This document shows, in pieces, positions 1 through 7,895 of a stretch of DNA of 64,000 nt (within the stretch, counting starts at the first letter, position 1; each line of letters opens with the position of its first letter). A program made the position numbers and the translations under genes. The stretch comes from Pseudonocardia sp. ICBG1293 (GTDB lineage Bacteria > Actinomycetota > Actinomycetes > Mycobacteriales > Pseudonocardiaceae). Under the pieces are notes generated by a model. That model made no database searches and was not told where the DNA came from. It saw only the letters and a list, made by a program, of their open reading frames with translations. The stretch is from assembly GCF_020131355.1 (NCBI RefSeq), contig NZ_JAHLEL010000038.1, positions 372,001-436,000 on the forward strand. Direction: 5' to 3'.

Positions 1-2
1 GG

Positions 3-356
3 GACTCGCTGCGGCTCGCCGAGCTCGCGCACCTGCCCTACACCTTCCTGAAGGCGTCGTTGGCCCCGTTCGTCGCGCACGCGGCCGACACCCTGCTCGC
101 CCGGCACGGTGTCGCGGGCCGGCTGCCGGTGCAGGCCACGCACGCCGAGCTGGTGCCGATGGTCTCGGCGGGCGAGGCCTTCACGATGTGCGGTGCCCGG
201 TTCGGCGCGACCCGCACCGTGTTCCTCCAGGAGCCGGTGCTCCTGCTCCCTTTCGAGGACGACCGCGAGCGGCTGGAGACCCACGCCGTCTGGCGCGCCG
301 ACCGGGGCGGTCTCCTGCACGGGCTCCCCGCGCTGTCGCGCCGCCTCCACGCGTGA
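3..356 (+). CDS. LysR-type regulator, C-terminal part (5' end outside window)
   Basis: The frame is open from the left edge, so only about 117 C-terminal residues are present. The segment alternates strands and helices as in a LysR effector-binding domain: a residue run like LRLAELAHLPYTFL, then a 'HAELVPMVSAGEAFTMCG' stretch resembling the loop where LysR proteins sense repeated occupancy, and a final 'EPVLLLPFEDD' strand. No DNA-binding domain can be seen because the 5' end is missing. It lies 141 bp upstream of, and co-oriented with, the SDR/ALDH/acyl-CoA synthetase operon, so it may regulate that operon. The assignment rests on overall pattern, not on a diagnostic motif. Confidence 0.5.
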   Translation, partial: DSLRLAELAHLPYTFLKASLAPFVAHAADTLLARHGVAGRLPVQATHAELVPMVSAGEAFTMCGARFGATRTVFLQEPVLLLPFEDDRERLETHAVWRADRGGLLHGLPALSRRLHA

Positions 357-405
357 CCGGATCGGTCATCCGCAGGTCGCCGACGTGGTCGTGGACACGC
401 TTCAC

Positions 406-418
406 CTAACGCCAATAG
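406..418. promoter_or_regulatory. 13-bp operator-like site CTAACGCCAATAG
   Basis: The site starts with CTA and ends with TAG. It matches the site before the second molybdopterin oxidoreductase (read on the minus strand as CTAACGACTATAG) at 11 of 13 positions. It lies 80 bp before the SDR start, in the only gap ahead of the SDR/ALDH/synthetase operon. The functional role is inferred from recurrence at six promoters. Confidence 0.4.
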
Positions 419-497
419 GCTTCGCGCACTCGCGGTGACGGGGCCGGGGGTGTGGTCCCGCTGTGGCCCCGGCCGTTCGATCGAAGGGGTGCCGTCC

Positions 498-1322
498 ATG
501 GGCAGGCTCGAGGGCAAGGTCGCTTTCATCACCGGGGCCGCGCGGGGGCAGGGGCGTGCACACGCCGTCCGGCTCGCCGAGGAGGGCGCCGCCATCGTCG
601 CGGTGGACATCTGCGAGCAGATCCCCACCGTCTTCTACCCGATGGCGACCAAGGAGGACCTCGACGAGACCGTCGCGCTCGTCGAGGCCGCGGGCGGACG
701 GATCGTGGCCCGGGTCGCCGACGTGCGCGACCGGGCCGCGCTGGAGGCCGCCCACGAGGCGGGCGTCCGGGAGTTCGGGCACGTCGACACCGTGCTGCCG
801 AACGCCGGGATCATGCCGGTGATCAACGAGGGCGAGCAGCGCCAGGCCTGGTTCGACGGCATCGACACGCTGCTCACCGGGGTCTGGCAGACGATGGAGG
901 TCTGCCTCCCGTCGATGATCGAACGGGACCGCGGCGGGTCGATCCTGATCACCAGCTCCGCGGCGGGCCTGTCCAGCATCGGGCTGAACACCCTGCCCGG
1001 GCAGGCGGCCTACTCCGCGGCCAAGCACGGCGTCGTCGGCCTGATGCGGCTCTACGCCTCGCAGCTCGCGAAGCACTCCATCCGGGTCAACACCGTGCAC
1101 CCCACGGGCGTGGACACGCCGATGGTCGCCAACGCGGCCTACGGCGAGTTCGTCGAGCGGTTCCCCGAGATCGCGGGCAGCCCGAACTACCAGAACCCGA
1201 TGCCGGTCCCGCTCATCGAGCCCGTCGACGTCAGCAACGCGCTGGTCTACCTGGCCTCCGACGAGGCCCGCTACGTCACCGGCGTGACCTTCCCGGTCGA
1301 CGCCGGCTACCTCAACCGCTGA
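498..1322 (+). CDS. mycofactocin-type short-chain dehydrogenase/reductase
   Basis: This 274-residue classical SDR would oxidise a secondary or cyclic alcohol with a tightly held nicotinamide cofactor. The Rossmann motif TGAARGQG is at residues 12-19, the NAG motif is in 'LPNAGIMP', a serine is in 'ITSSAAGL', and the YSAAK pair is at Y172/K176. The N-terminus 'GKVAFITGAARGQGRAHAV' and the end 'PVDAGYLNR' fit the mycofactocin-coupled (carveol dehydrogenase-like) SDR group. The ATG at 498 is chosen over an upstream GTG because it sits just before the Rossmann strand and follows AAGGGG. It is first in an operon; 12 bp separate it from the aldehyde dehydrogenase, which could take its product. No mycofactocin biosynthesis genes are in the window. 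Confidence 0.85.
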   Translation: MGRLEGKVAFITGAARGQGRAHAVRLAEEGAAIVAVDICEQIPTVFYPMATKEDLDETVALVEAAGGRIVARVADVRDRAALEAAHEAGVREFGHVDTVLPNAGIMPVINEGEQRQAWFDGIDTLLTGVWQTMEVCLPSMIERDRGGSILITSSAAGLSSIGLNTLPGQAAYSAAKHGVVGLMRLYASQLAKHSIRVNTVHPTGVDTPMVANAAYGEFVERFPEIAGSPNYQNPMPVPLIEPVDVSNALVYLASDEARYVTGVTFPVDAGYLNR

Positions 1323-1334
1323 AAGGAAGACGTC

Positions 1335-2789
1335 GTGAACGTCCGTGACGAACTGCTGATCGACGGCGAGTGGCGCAAGCCGGCGTCGTCGGTACGGATC
1401 CCCGTCGTGTCGCCCTCCACCGACGAGGTGATCGGCGAGGCCCCCGACGCCGACGCCGACGACGTCGACGCCGCCGTGCGCGCGGCCCGCCGCTCGTTCG
1501 ACGAGGGCGTGTGGCGGCTGCGGCCGGTCGCCGAGCGGGCCGAGGTGCTCGAGCGCGCGCTCGGCCTGATCGAGCCGAAGCTCGACGAGATCGGCAGGCT
1601 GGTGACCGCGGAGATGGGGCTCCCCACCGCCTTCGCCGGGATGCAGATCCCCGGCGCACTGGCCGTCGGGAAGTACTTCCTCGACGTGGCACGCGACAGC
1701 CCGCTCTCCGAGGTCCGGCAGACCATGTACGGGCCGGCGGCCGTCGTGAAGGAACCGGTCGGCGTCGTCGCCTCGATCGCGCCGTGGAACGGCCCGTTCA
1801 ACATGGCCGTCTCGAAGATCTGGCCGGCGCTGGTCAGCGGGTGCAGCGTGGTCTACAAGCCCGCGCCCGAGACCCCGCTCGACGCGTACTACATCGCCGA
1901 GGCGCTGGTCGAGGCCGGTGTCCCGGCCGGGGTGTTCAACTACGTCACCGGCGACCGCGACGCCGGGCGTGCCCTCGTCGCACACCCGGGTGTGGACAAG
2001 GTCAGCTTCACCGGGTCAACGGCGGCCGGTCGCCAGATCGGGCAGGAGTGCGGCGGGAGCTTCAAGCGCCTGCAGCTGGAGCTCGGCGGGAAGTCCGCGG
2101 CGATCGTGCTCGACGACGCCGACCTCACCACGACCATGACCGGCCTCGCGACCGGCTCGTTCTTCAACACCGGCCAGGTCTGCGCCGCCTACAGCCGGGT
2201 GCTGGTGCCGAGCGGCCGCTACGACGAGGTCGTCGGCGCCCTCGTGGCCACCGCCGAGTCGTTCGTGGTCGGCGACCCCTTCGACCCGGCAACGACCATG
2301 GGCCCGCTGGTGTCGAAGCGCCAGCAGGAGCGGGTGCTCGGCTACGTCGAGGCGGGCAAGGCCGAGGGCGCCTCGGTCGCCACCGGCGGCGGGGTGCCGG
2401 CCGGGCTGGAGAAGGGCGCCTTCATCCAGCCCACCGTCTTCACCGGCGTCGAGAACGGGATGCGGATCGCGCAGGAGGAGATCTTCGGCCCGGTCGCGTC
2501 GGTCATCCGCTACGAGACCGTCGACGAGGCGATCGCGATCGCGAACGACTCCGAGTACGGGCTGCACGGCGCCGTGTTCACCGCCGACCCGCAGCGGGCG
2601 GCCGACGTCGCCCGCCGGGTCCGGACCGGCACCTTTAGCGTCAACTCCTTCACCTACAACACCGAGGCGCCGTTCGGCGGGGTGAAGTGCTCGGGCGTCG
2701 GCCGGGACACCGGTGCGGAGGCCGTCGAGTCGTACTACGAGCTGAAGACCGTGAACCTCACCGAGGACATGACCCCGCTGTTCTCCTGA
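1335..2789 (+). CDS. NAD(P)+-dependent aldehyde dehydrogenase
   Basis: This 484-residue protein has the normal length for the aldehyde dehydrogenase superfamily, which oxidises aldehydes to acids in the cytoplasm. The cofactor region 'SIAPWNGPFN' and 'FTGSTAAG' is present. The general-base glutamate lies in 'LELGGKSA', and the nucleophile is Cys283 in 'GQVCAAYS'. The 'EEIFGPVASV' motif follows. The GTG start is preceded by GAAAGGAAG at good spacing, 12 bp after the SDR stop. The gene order suggests sequential alcohol to aldehyde to acid oxidation, with the acid then activated by the downstream acyl-CoA synthetase. The exact substrate is unknown. Confidence 0.9.
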   Translation: MNVRDELLIDGEWRKPASSVRIPVVSPSTDEVIGEAPDADADDVDAAVRAARRSFDEGVWRLRPVAERAEVLERALGLIEPKLDEIGRLVTAEMGLPTAFAGMQIPGALAVGKYFLDVARDSPLSEVRQTMYGPAAVVKEPVGVVASIAPWNGPFNMAVSKIWPALVSGCSVVYKPAPETPLDAYYIAEALVEAGVPAGVFNYVTGDRDAGRALVAHPGVDKVSFTGSTAAGRQIGQECGGSFKRLQLELGGKSAAIVLDDADLTTTMTGLATGSFFNTGQVCAAYSRVLVPSGRYDEVVGALVATAESFVVGDPFDPATTMGPLVSKRQQERVLGYVEAGKAEGASVATGGGVPAGLEKGAFIQPTVFTGVENGMRIAQEEIFGPVASVIRYETVDEAIAIANDSEYGLHGAVFTADPQRAADVARRVRTGTFSVNSFTYNTEAPFGGVKCSGVGRDTGAEAVESYYELKTVNLTEDMTPLFS

Positions 2790-2795
2790 CACTCC

Positions 2796-2823
2796 CCGGG
2801 GCGCCGGTCCGCCGGCGCCCCGG
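2796..2823 (+). terminator. perfect 12-bp stem hairpin between ALDH and acyl-CoA synthetase
   Basis: The arms CCGGGGCGCCGG and CCGGCGCCCCGG pair perfectly around a TCCG loop, 6 bp after the ALDH stop and 33 bp before the synthetase start. There is no U-tract. It could be an intrinsic terminator of the GC-rich actinobacterial type or an intra-operon processing or attenuation hairpin. Confidence 0.5.
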
Positions 2824-2856
2824 ACCCGTCCGTCCCACCACGCCCTGGAGGATCCC

Positions 2857-4380
2857 GTGAGCGGCACCGTCGTCGACGCCCTGACCTGGTGGGTGCGCAC
2901 GGTCCCGGACCATCCCGCCGTCGACCTCGACGGCGACGTCCTGACCTACGCCGACCTCGACGCCTGGGCCGACGGCGTCGCGGCGGTCCTGCGCGGGCAC
3001 GGCGTGGCGCGGGGCGACCGCGTCGGGATCGTGGGCACCAACAGCCTCGAGTGGTGCGTCGCGGCGGTCGCCGCCTGGAAGACCGGGGCCGTGGTCTGCG
3101 GGTTCAACCAGCGCTTCCTCGCCGCCGAGCTCGGGGCACTGGTGTCGCTCTGCGAGCCCGCTGTCGTGTTCGGCGACGCCGCCCACCTGCCGCTGCTGGA
3201 GGAGGTGCGGCGCTCCGGTCCGGAGTTCACCGTCCTCGGGCTCGACGACGCCGTCACGGGCGCCCGCGGCGGCGGGCACCAGCCGGCCCCGGCGTTCGGG
3301 GCCGAGCCCGACGACCCGACCTCGATCGTCTTCACCAGCGGCACGACGGGCACGCCGAAGGGCGTCGTCTTCACCCACCGCACGATCGCCGGGATCATGC
3401 ACGAGTGGTCCCTGGGCGAGCAGGTCGGGCCCAACGACCTGCGCGTCCTGCTCGTCCTGCCGATGTTCACCGCGGCGGGCGTCGTGTGGGGGCTCTCCCG
3501 GAGCCTCGTGCAGGGCGGGACGATGTACCTGCAGCCGGGCTTCGACCCGCCCCGGGCGCTGGAGGTGCTGCAGGAAGCCCGGATCACCACCTTCACCGGC
3601 CCGCCGATCCTCTTCGAGCAGATCTCGCGGGTGCCCGGGTTCGAGCGGGCACGGCTGGACCACCTCACGACCGCGTGGGTCGGCGGTGCCAGGGTCCCGG
3701 TGCCGCTGCTCGAGAAGTGGCGCCCGCGCGGGGTCGCGCTCCGCCAGCTCTACGGGCAGACCGAGATCGGCGGCACCGCCACCGCGATGTCGGCGGAGGG
3801 AGCGCTGCGGCATCCCGACAAGTGCGGCTGGGGCGGGCCCTTCACCCGCATCCGGGTCGTCGATCCGGACGGCCGGGACTGCGCGGTGGGCGAGGTCGGG
3901 GAGATCGTCATGCGCGGGCCCGGCATGTTCCCCGGCTACTGGCGCAACGAGGAGGCGACGAAGCAGGCGCTGCGGGGCGGCTGGCTGCACACCGGCGACC
4001 TCGGGACGCTCGACGCCGAGGGCTTGCTCACCTACGTCGACCGGATGGGCGAGATGATCAACTCCGGCGGCCTGAAGATCTCGCCTGCCGAGCTGGAGAC
4101 GGTGATCGCGCAGGTACCCGGGGTGCTCGAGGTGGCCGTCGTCCCGGTGCCCGACGCGAAGTTCGGCGAGACGTCGGCCGCGGTCGTCCACGTCGACGGG
4201 GACCTGGCCCCGGCCGACCTGGTCGCGTTCTGCAACGAGCGCCTCGCCGACTACAAGGTGCCGCGCTACGTGATCACCCACGACGGGCCGCTGCCGAGGA
4301 TGGCCAGCGGGAAGATCGCCAAGCGCGACCTGCGCGCGGTCTACGCCGACGCGCCCGAGCGCTTCCCGAAGGTCCGCTGA
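2857..4380 (+). CDS. acyl-CoA synthetase (AMP-forming, ANL superfamily)
   Basis: This 507-residue adenylate-forming enzyme activates a carboxylic acid to its CoA thioester through an acyl-AMP. The P-loop-like motif 'VFTSGTTGTPKG' begins near residue 158. The 'YGQTEIGG' A5 motif and the hinge region 'GWLHTGDLG' near residues 375-383 follow, and the C-terminal lysine motif 'PRMASGKIAKRDL' is intact. GTG is the start, preceded by CTGGAGGATCCC. It is third in the SDR/ALDH cluster, so it probably activates the acid the ALDH produces. It converges with the DUF7064-like gene, the two stops being only a few bases apart. Two other synthetases in the window are paralogues. Confidence 0.9.
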   Translation: MSGTVVDALTWWVRTVPDHPAVDLDGDVLTYADLDAWADGVAAVLRGHGVARGDRVGIVGTNSLEWCVAAVAAWKTGAVVCGFNQRFLAAELGALVSLCEPAVVFGDAAHLPLLEEVRRSGPEFTVLGLDDAVTGARGGGHQPAPAFGAEPDDPTSIVFTSGTTGTPKGVVFTHRTIAGIMHEWSLGEQVGPNDLRVLLVLPMFTAAGVVWGLSRSLVQGGTMYLQPGFDPPRALEVLQEARITTFTGPPILFEQISRVPGFERARLDHLTTAWVGGARVPVPLLEKWRPRGVALRQLYGQTEIGGTATAMSAEGALRHPDKCGWGGPFTRIRVVDPDGRDCAVGEVGEIVMRGPGMFPGYWRNEEATKQALRGGWLHTGDLGTLDAEGLLTYVDRMGEMINSGGLKISPAELETVIAQVPGVLEVAVVPVPDAKFGETSAAVVHVDGDLAPADLVAFCNERLADYKVPRYVITHDGPLPRMASGKIAKRDLRAVYADAPERFPKVR

Positions 4381-4384
4381 GGGC

Positions 4385-5302
4385 TCACGACCCGGTGCCG
4401 TGCTCGTGGGCGGACAGCCACGCACGGTGCTCGGGTGAGGGTGAGGCGCGCTCTCGGACGGCGAGGTGCCCGCTGCCCAGCCGCCCGCCGCAGCGCCAGG
4501 TCCCGTAGGTCTCGGTGGCGAAGTGCCCACCGTCGTGGGTGGACACCCCCGAGAGGTCGGTCTCGCCGGTGAACTCGTAGCCGTGCCCGGAGCCGGTCCA
4601 CACCTGCAGGTGGGCGGTGAGCGGGGTGTGCCCGTCCTCCGCCGTCACGATCCGGTTCGCGACCCGGACGACGCCGTGCCGCACCCCGCCGTCGACGACG
4701 TAGCCGTAGTCCCCGCGGCCGCGCCGGTCGCTGGTCATGGCGTAGACGACGGCGAACAGGTCCTCCCCGAAGGTCAGGTGCCCCCAGCGGTAGGTCGCGG
4801 CGAGGTCGCCGTAGTCGCGCGGGCCCCAGGAGTGGTCGTGGAAGGCGAACGCGGTGGCGGTGCCGCCGTCCGGGAACGTCACGGCGACCCGCCCGAAGAC
4901 CTCGTAGTGACCGGTCCCGGGTGAGCGGTAGTCCGAGATCGTGTTCCCGCGGGGCGCCAGCGGCCCGGTGAACCCGGTGAAGGCCAGCTCCACCTGCGGC
5001 AGCCGGGTCGTGTACTCCCGCAGCGGGACGGTCGTCGTCACGTCGAGCGGGCCGGCCCGGAACGCTGCGGGGTCGTAGTCGTCCATCGGGACGTTGAGCG
5101 ACTGGTAGCGCTCCAGCACCTCGCCGCAACGGGCGATCCAGCTCTGCACACACGCGCGCCCGCGTGCGGGCTGGAAGTCGACGTGGTGGTACCCGCCGGA
5201 CCGGGTCATCGGGTCGTACCAGGAGGTCAGCCAGGACTCCTGCCAGCCCGGCACGTCGCCGTCGGGGTGGTGCCGGTGGTGGTCCTCGGGGGCGTAGCTC
5301 AC
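4385..5302 (-). CDS. DUF7064-like hypothetical protein
   Basis: This 305-residue protein has no catalytic signature I can name. It is rich in aromatic and histidine residues. The central 'FHDHSWGPRDYGDL' and following 'YRWGHLTFGEDLFAVVYAMT' resemble proteins annotated DUF7064, which are lipocalin-like or CrtC/AttH-like beta-rich folds often found beside APH-like kinases in catabolic clusters. The GTG start at 5302 overlaps the stop of the upstream phosphotransferase gene by four bases (GTGA), which implies translational coupling. It is the last gene of the SRPBCC/APH/DUF7064 operon. A role in binding or modifying a hydrophobic metabolite is only a guess. Confidence 0.65.
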   Translation of the reverse strand: MSYAPEDHHRHHPDGDVPGWQESWLTSWYDPMTRSGGYHHVDFQPARGRACVQSWIARCGEVLERYQSLNVPMDDYDPAAFRAGPLDVTTTVPLREYTTRLPQVELAFTGFTGPLAPRGNTISDYRSPGTGHYEVFGRVAVTFPDGGTATAFAFHDHSWGPRDYGDLAATYRWGHLTFGEDLFAVVYAMTSDRRGRGDYGYVVDGGVRHGVVRVANRIVTAEDGHTPLTAHLQVWTGSGHGYEFTGETDLSGVSTHDGGHFATETYGTWRCGGRLGSGHLAVRERASPSPEHRAWLSAHEHGTGS

Positions 5303-6339
5303 GCGGGGTCCTCCAGACGCGTGTCGATCCGGTCCAGCAGCCTGCGGACGCTGCGGGGGTCGTCGTCGCCGGGGACCGGCAGCCCGGCGCGGGCGCGGTC
5401 GGCGAACGCCCCGGCCCGCAGCAGCGCGAGCTGGAACAGGGCGAACACCTCGTGCCAGCGCAGGTCCACGACCGGCAGGCCGGTGCCGGCCCGCCAGCGG
5501 TCGAGCGTCCCGAGCCCGGGCAGGCGTTCGACGCCGGCGTCGGTGCTGTGGTTGCAGTCGAACATCAGCCACCAGGCGAGGTCGACCGTCGGGCCGCCGA
5601 GCGAGACCATCTCCCAGTCCAGCACCGCGGTGCACCGGGTCCCGGCGAACAGCATATTGCCCAGCCGGGCGTCGCCCCAGGACAGGCCGGCCGGCGCGTC
5701 TGCCGGGACGTGCGCGCGCACCCAGTCGCGGACGCCCGCCAGCGGCCCGAGCGGTGCCCGCTCGCCGACCCAGTCCGCCATCCGCTCCCAGTACCGGACC
5801 AGCGGCTCCGGCCCCGGCTCCAGGAAGTCCACGGTGGACACGTCGGCCCGGTGCAGCCGGCACATCTGGTCGAGCGCGTCCTGCCAGAGCGTGCGCCGCG
5901 CGTCCGCGGTCAGGTCGTGCAGCGGACCCGCGGTGTTGTAGTTCGGGTAGTCGGGCGGGACGAACCCCGCCACCCGCTCGGTCACCAGGAACGGGGCGCC
6001 GAGGACCTCGACGGTGGGGTCGACGCCGTACACGGCCGGCACCGGCACCGCGGTGTGCGCGGCGACCCACCGCAGCGCCGCCGCCTGCCGCTCCGGATCG
6101 GGATCGAGGTGGGCGGCCGCCTCGGGGACCGTCAGCCGCACGACGATCCCGCGGGTGCCCCGGGTGGTGCGGCACTCGGCCAGGACCGTCTCGTTCGCGG
6201 TGCCCGCCCCCTCGGCCGGGCGGGCCCGCTCGACGGCCAGGACGCCGTCGAGCGCACCGTGCGACCGCAGCCAGTCACCCAGCCGCCGTTGCAGGTCGTC
6301 GAGGTCGCGGCCGGTGCGGCGGAGCAGGTCGACGGCCAC
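5299..6339 (-). CDS. APH/ChoK-like phosphotransferase family protein
   Basis: This 346-residue protein has the aminoglycoside-phosphotransferase kinase fold, which typically moves phosphate from ATP to a small hydroxylated molecule. The catalytic loop appears as 'LSWGDARLGNMLF', where the usual HGD reads WGD but the Asp and the Asn are kept. The metal-binding Asp is in 'AVLDWEMVSLGGP'. The N-terminal lobe holds 'VVRLTVP' as the likely ATP-lysine region, with Arg in place of Lys. Family relatives in actinobacterial catabolic clusters are mostly annotated as phosphotransferases of unknown substrate, not as antibiotic resistance genes. The GTG start lies one base from the upstream SRPBCC stop, and the 3' end overlaps the next gene. 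Confidence 0.8.
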   Translation of the reverse strand: MAVDLLRRTGRDLDDLQRRLGDWLRSHGALDGVLAVERARPAEGAGTANETVLAECRTTRGTRGIVVRLTVPEAAAHLDPDPERQAAALRWVAAHTAVPVPAVYGVDPTVEVLGAPFLVTERVAGFVPPDYPNYNTAGPLHDLTADARRTLWQDALDQMCRLHRADVSTVDFLEPGPEPLVRYWERMADWVGERAPLGPLAGVRDWVRAHVPADAPAGLSWGDARLGNMLFAGTRCTAVLDWEMVSLGGPTVDLAWWLMFDCNHSTDAGVERLPGLGTLDRWRAGTGLPVVDLRWHEVFALFQLALLRAGAFADRARAGLPVPGDDDPRSVRRLLDRIDTRLEDPA

Positions 6340-6340
6340 G

Positions 6341-6838
6341 TCAGCCGGTCCGTTCCGCGACCCGCCGCAGGCCGGCGAGCGACCGGCCGATGTTGTCGTG
6401 CTGGAACTCCGCGAACGTGTGGCCGCTCGTCACGATCCGGTCCACGACGGCGGCGACGGCGTCCGGCCAGGGGCGCTCGTCGGTCCAGGTGAGACGGACC
6501 CGGGTGGCGGTGCCGTCCGGGTCGAGCTGGTACCGCCAGGCCGCGTTGCGGATCCGGAGCGTCGGCGACCGCAGGCCCCAGTCGCGGGCGGAGAACCCGA
6601 AGCGGCGCCCGGGCTCGACCTCGGTGACGACGCAGCGCGTGGTCCACCGCAGCGGCCCGCGGCGGTTGCTGCCGACGAACGCGTCGCCGACCGCCGGGGT
6701 GGAGCCGGCCGGGAGCGTGGCCCCCGTGTTCTCCGGGCTCCACTCCGGGTAGCGGGCCGGGTCGGCGACGAGCCGCCAGAGCGCCTCGGGGGAGGCCTCG
6801 ACGTGGATCTCGTCGCTGATCGTGCGTGACCGCGGCAT
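6341..6838 (-). CDS. SRPBCC (START/Bet v1-like) family protein
   Basis: This 165-residue single-domain protein opens with 'ISDEIHVEASPEALWRLVADPARYPEWSPENTG', the usual first strand and helix of polyketide-cyclase/START-like SRPBCC proteins, and ends with the long C-terminal helix. The fold binds hydrophobic ligands in a deep pocket. The ATG at 6838 is preferred to an upstream in-frame start because a good AGGAGA lies just ahead of it and the upstream part would run into the palindrome at 6886. It is the first gene of a tight three-gene minus-strand operon with the APH-like kinase and the DUF7064-like gene. Confidence 0.75.
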   Translation of the reverse strand: MPRSRTISDEIHVEASPEALWRLVADPARYPEWSPENTGATLPAGSTPAVGDAFVGSNRRGPLRWTTRCVVTEVEPGRRFGFSARDWGLRSPTLRIRNAAWRYQLDPDGTATRVRLTWTDERPWPDAVAAVVDRIVTSGHTFAEFQHDNIGRSLAGLRRVAERTG

Positions 6839-6885
6839 GGCCGGTCTCCTCGCGTCGTCGCCGGGGAACGACCGCAGTGTACGAG

Positions 6886-6910
6886 ACAAAGGACGAAGTT
6901 CGTCATTTGT
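6886..6910. promoter_or_regulatory. 25-bp near-perfect palindromic operator
   Basis: The arms ACAAAGGACGAA and TTCGTCATTTGT flank a single G; 11 of the 12 base pairs match. The size and symmetry fit a TetR-type operator. It lies 48 bp before the SRPBCC start and ends three bases before the ISa insertion at 6913. Before that insertion it overlapped the stop codon of the GNAT gene, so it marks the boundary between two minus-strand operons. Confidence 0.55.
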
Positions 6911-6915
6911 CCTTA

Positions 6916-7895
6916 GAGGTCGCGCGGATTGGTCACAGCTTGGCCGCGGTCGAGTGTCTGGGGGCGAGGGCGGGTACGGGCCTGCCGATCATGAAGTTAT
7001 CTACGCTTCGTGATCGTCTGGAGGCCGCGTGCCCACCCTGCCATCATGGCTGACCGAGCCGTTGTGGGACCAGTTCACCGCGCTGCTGCCTCATCGAGAC
7101 GAGTTCGATCCCACCCATCCGCTGGGCTGCCATCGCCGCCGGATCGCGGATCGGATCGTGTTCGACAAGCTCCTGCAGGTACTGCGGTTCGGCTGCTCGT
7201 ATGAGGGCATCGCTGACAGCACCTGCTCGGCGACCACCATCCGCGATCGTCGTGACGAGTGGATCAGGCTCGGGGTCTTCGCCCAGCTGCGTCGGATCGT
7301 CCTGGACGCCTACGACCGCATCGTCGGTCTGCTGCTGCACGACATCGCCGTCGATGGCGCCATCACCAAGGCCCCCGGCGGCGGCGAGGTCGCCGGTCCG
7401 TCGCCGGTGGACCGGCGCAAACAGGGTATGAAACGTTCGGTGCTCGTCGAGGGATACGGCATCCCGCTGGGCCGAGTCCTGGCCGGAGCCAACCGGCACG
7501 ACTCCCCGCTACTGGGCCCCACCCTCGACCGCCTCGATGCTCTCGGCCCGCTGCCCGACGACATCACCGTGCACCTCGACGCCGGCTATGACTCCGGCAA
7601 GACCCGCGACACGCTGGCCGAACGAGGCCTGCACGGCGAGATCGCGCACAAGGGTGAGAAAGCGCCGATCCAGGCCACCCGCCGCTGGCACGTCGAGCGG
7701 ACCAACGCTTGGCACAACAGCTTCAACCGGCTGCAGCGCTGCTACGAACGACGAGAAATCGTCGTCGACGCGTTCTTCGACCTCGCCGACACGATCGTCA
7801 CACTCCGTAGCTTGATTCGGCAGGCCTGGACCACACACCGCTGGAACGCCCGACCTGCACGACGTCCATGATCACCAACCAATCCGCGCGACCTC
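6916..7895 (+). mobile_element. ISa copy 1, IS5-family insertion sequence (980 bp)
   Basis: The element has perfect 18-bp terminal inverted repeats (GAGGTCGCGCGGATTGGT at the left, its complement at the right) and carries one DDE transposase. It is flanked by the direct repeat TTA (6913-6915 and 7896-7898). A second 980-bp copy in inverted orientation is at 32127-33106, with the same TTA duplication and, as far as I compared, the same sequence. This copy inserted in the last codons of the GNAT gene, next to the palindrome at 6886. Confidence 0.92.
7029..7871 (+). CDS. IS5-family transposase (ISa copy 1)
   Basis: This 280-residue DDE transposase has the DUF4096-like N-terminal DNA-binding part ('LTEPLWDQFTALLPH', 'GCHRRRIADRIVFDKLLQVL'). 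The catalytic triad can be traced as Asp in 'AVDGAITKAP', Asp in 'HLDAGYDSGKT' and Glu in 'WHVERTNAWHN'. The reading frame is uninterrupted, so the element may be active. The GTG start at 7029 follows CTGGAGG. The protein aligns closely with the ISb transposase in this window, but the ISb frame has an internal stop. Confidence 0.93.
   Translation: MPTLPSWLTEPLWDQFTALLPHRDEFDPTHPLGCHRRRIADRIVFDKLLQVLRFGCSYEGIADSTCSATTIRDRRDEWIRLGVFAQLRRIVLDAYDRIVGLLLHDIAVDGAITKAPGGGEVAGPSPVDRRKQGMKRSVLVEGYGIPLGRVLAGANRHDSPLLGPTLDRLDALGPLPDDITVHLDAGYDSGKTRDTLAERGLHGEIAHKGEKAPIQATRRWHVERTNAWHNSFNRLQRCYERREIVVDAFFDLADTIVTLRSLIRQAWTTHRWNARPARRP

Noticed and set aside
402-1985. Long open frames antisense to the SDR, ALDH and other genes (527 to 921 codons, e.g. 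402-1985, 2758-4530, 12005-14209, 13884-16133, 29503-32154, 41359-44124)
   Set aside because: Very high GC keeps antisense frames open. Their translations are repetitive Arg/Gly/Asp/Pro strings without family motifs, and each lies opposite a well-supported gene.
5299-6339. Aminoglycoside resistance gene
   Set aside because: The APH-like fold is shared by many kinases. The HGD motif is changed to WGD and the neighbours are catabolic, so resistance is unlikely.
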